Origin: Saprospiraceae bacterium
Lineage (GTDB): Bacteria; Bacteroidota; Bacteroidia; Chitinophagales; Saprospiraceae
Reading direction: 5' to 3'
Length of the DNA stretch: 5,481 nt
NCBI GenBank assembly: GCA_023300255.1
Contig: JALZWC010000942.1
Coordinates: 1-5,481 of the forward strand
Part shown: piece after piece, positions 5,427-5,481 of the stretch
Layout of the letters: each line of letters begins with the position of its first letter
Position numbering within the stretch: the stretch's first letter is position 1
Notes under the pieces: model-generated
What the model saw: the letters and a program-made list of their open reading frames with translations, nothing else
The model's database searches: none
Told to the model about the DNA's origin: nothing
Program-made: the position numbers and the translations under genes

Positions 5427-5481
5427 AATAATACTTGAAAATCAATCGTTTAGATGAAAAATATATATAAGGTATTTTTTA

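Overview
The window looks like AT-rich chromosomal DNA from a member of the Bacteroidota. The evidence is A-rich translation starts without clear Shine-Dalgarno sites, a TAnnTTTG-type promoter motif, a tRNA gene without encoded CCA, and proteins that read like Bacteroidota members of their families. A lineage near the Saprospiria or Chitinophagia is a weak guess, not something the sequence proves. All recognised genes lie on the + strand.

Layout. Positions 1-1230 hold the 3' part of a 23S rRNA (uracil-5-)-methyltransferase gene (rlmD type), cut by the left window edge. Positions 1231-1365 hold a small cluster of GTAG-headed palindromes: two well-formed copies and one decayed copy. They resemble REP elements mobilised by RAYT transposases and run almost up to the next start codon. 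Positions 1377-2291 encode a DUF72 (YecE-like) protein ending in QMSLF, which looks like a sliding-clamp-binding peptide. Positions 2297-2402 hold a compact inverted-repeat element with an internal hairpin, possibly a MITE-like unit. Positions 2444-4510 encode a complete polyphosphate kinase, PPK1, with its catalytic residues present. Positions 4511-4797 contain no protein gene. They carry a short GGATTTT repeat, a candidate promoter and a hairpin ahead of a CAT-anticodon tRNA at 4798-4872 that has an unusual D arm. A strong intrinsic terminator follows at 4887-4924. Positions 4986-5321 carry the C-terminal part of a T5orf172/GIY-YIG-type nuclease gene without its N-terminal half, read here as a truncated remnant. 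A second terminator closes this stretch at 5390-5426.

How the parts relate. rlmD (ribosome modification), the DUF72 gene (unknown role) and ppk1 (phosphate and stress metabolism) do not form an obvious pathway. They are separated by repeat-bearing spacers of about 150 bp, so an operon is not evident. The tRNA has its own terminator, and the nuclease remnant beside it suggests past integration or decay at a tRNA locus. I see no clearly new multi-gene system. The most interesting signals are the REP-like cluster, the clamp-like tail on the DUF72 protein, the inverted-repeat unit before ppk1, the odd tRNA D arm and the truncated nuclease.
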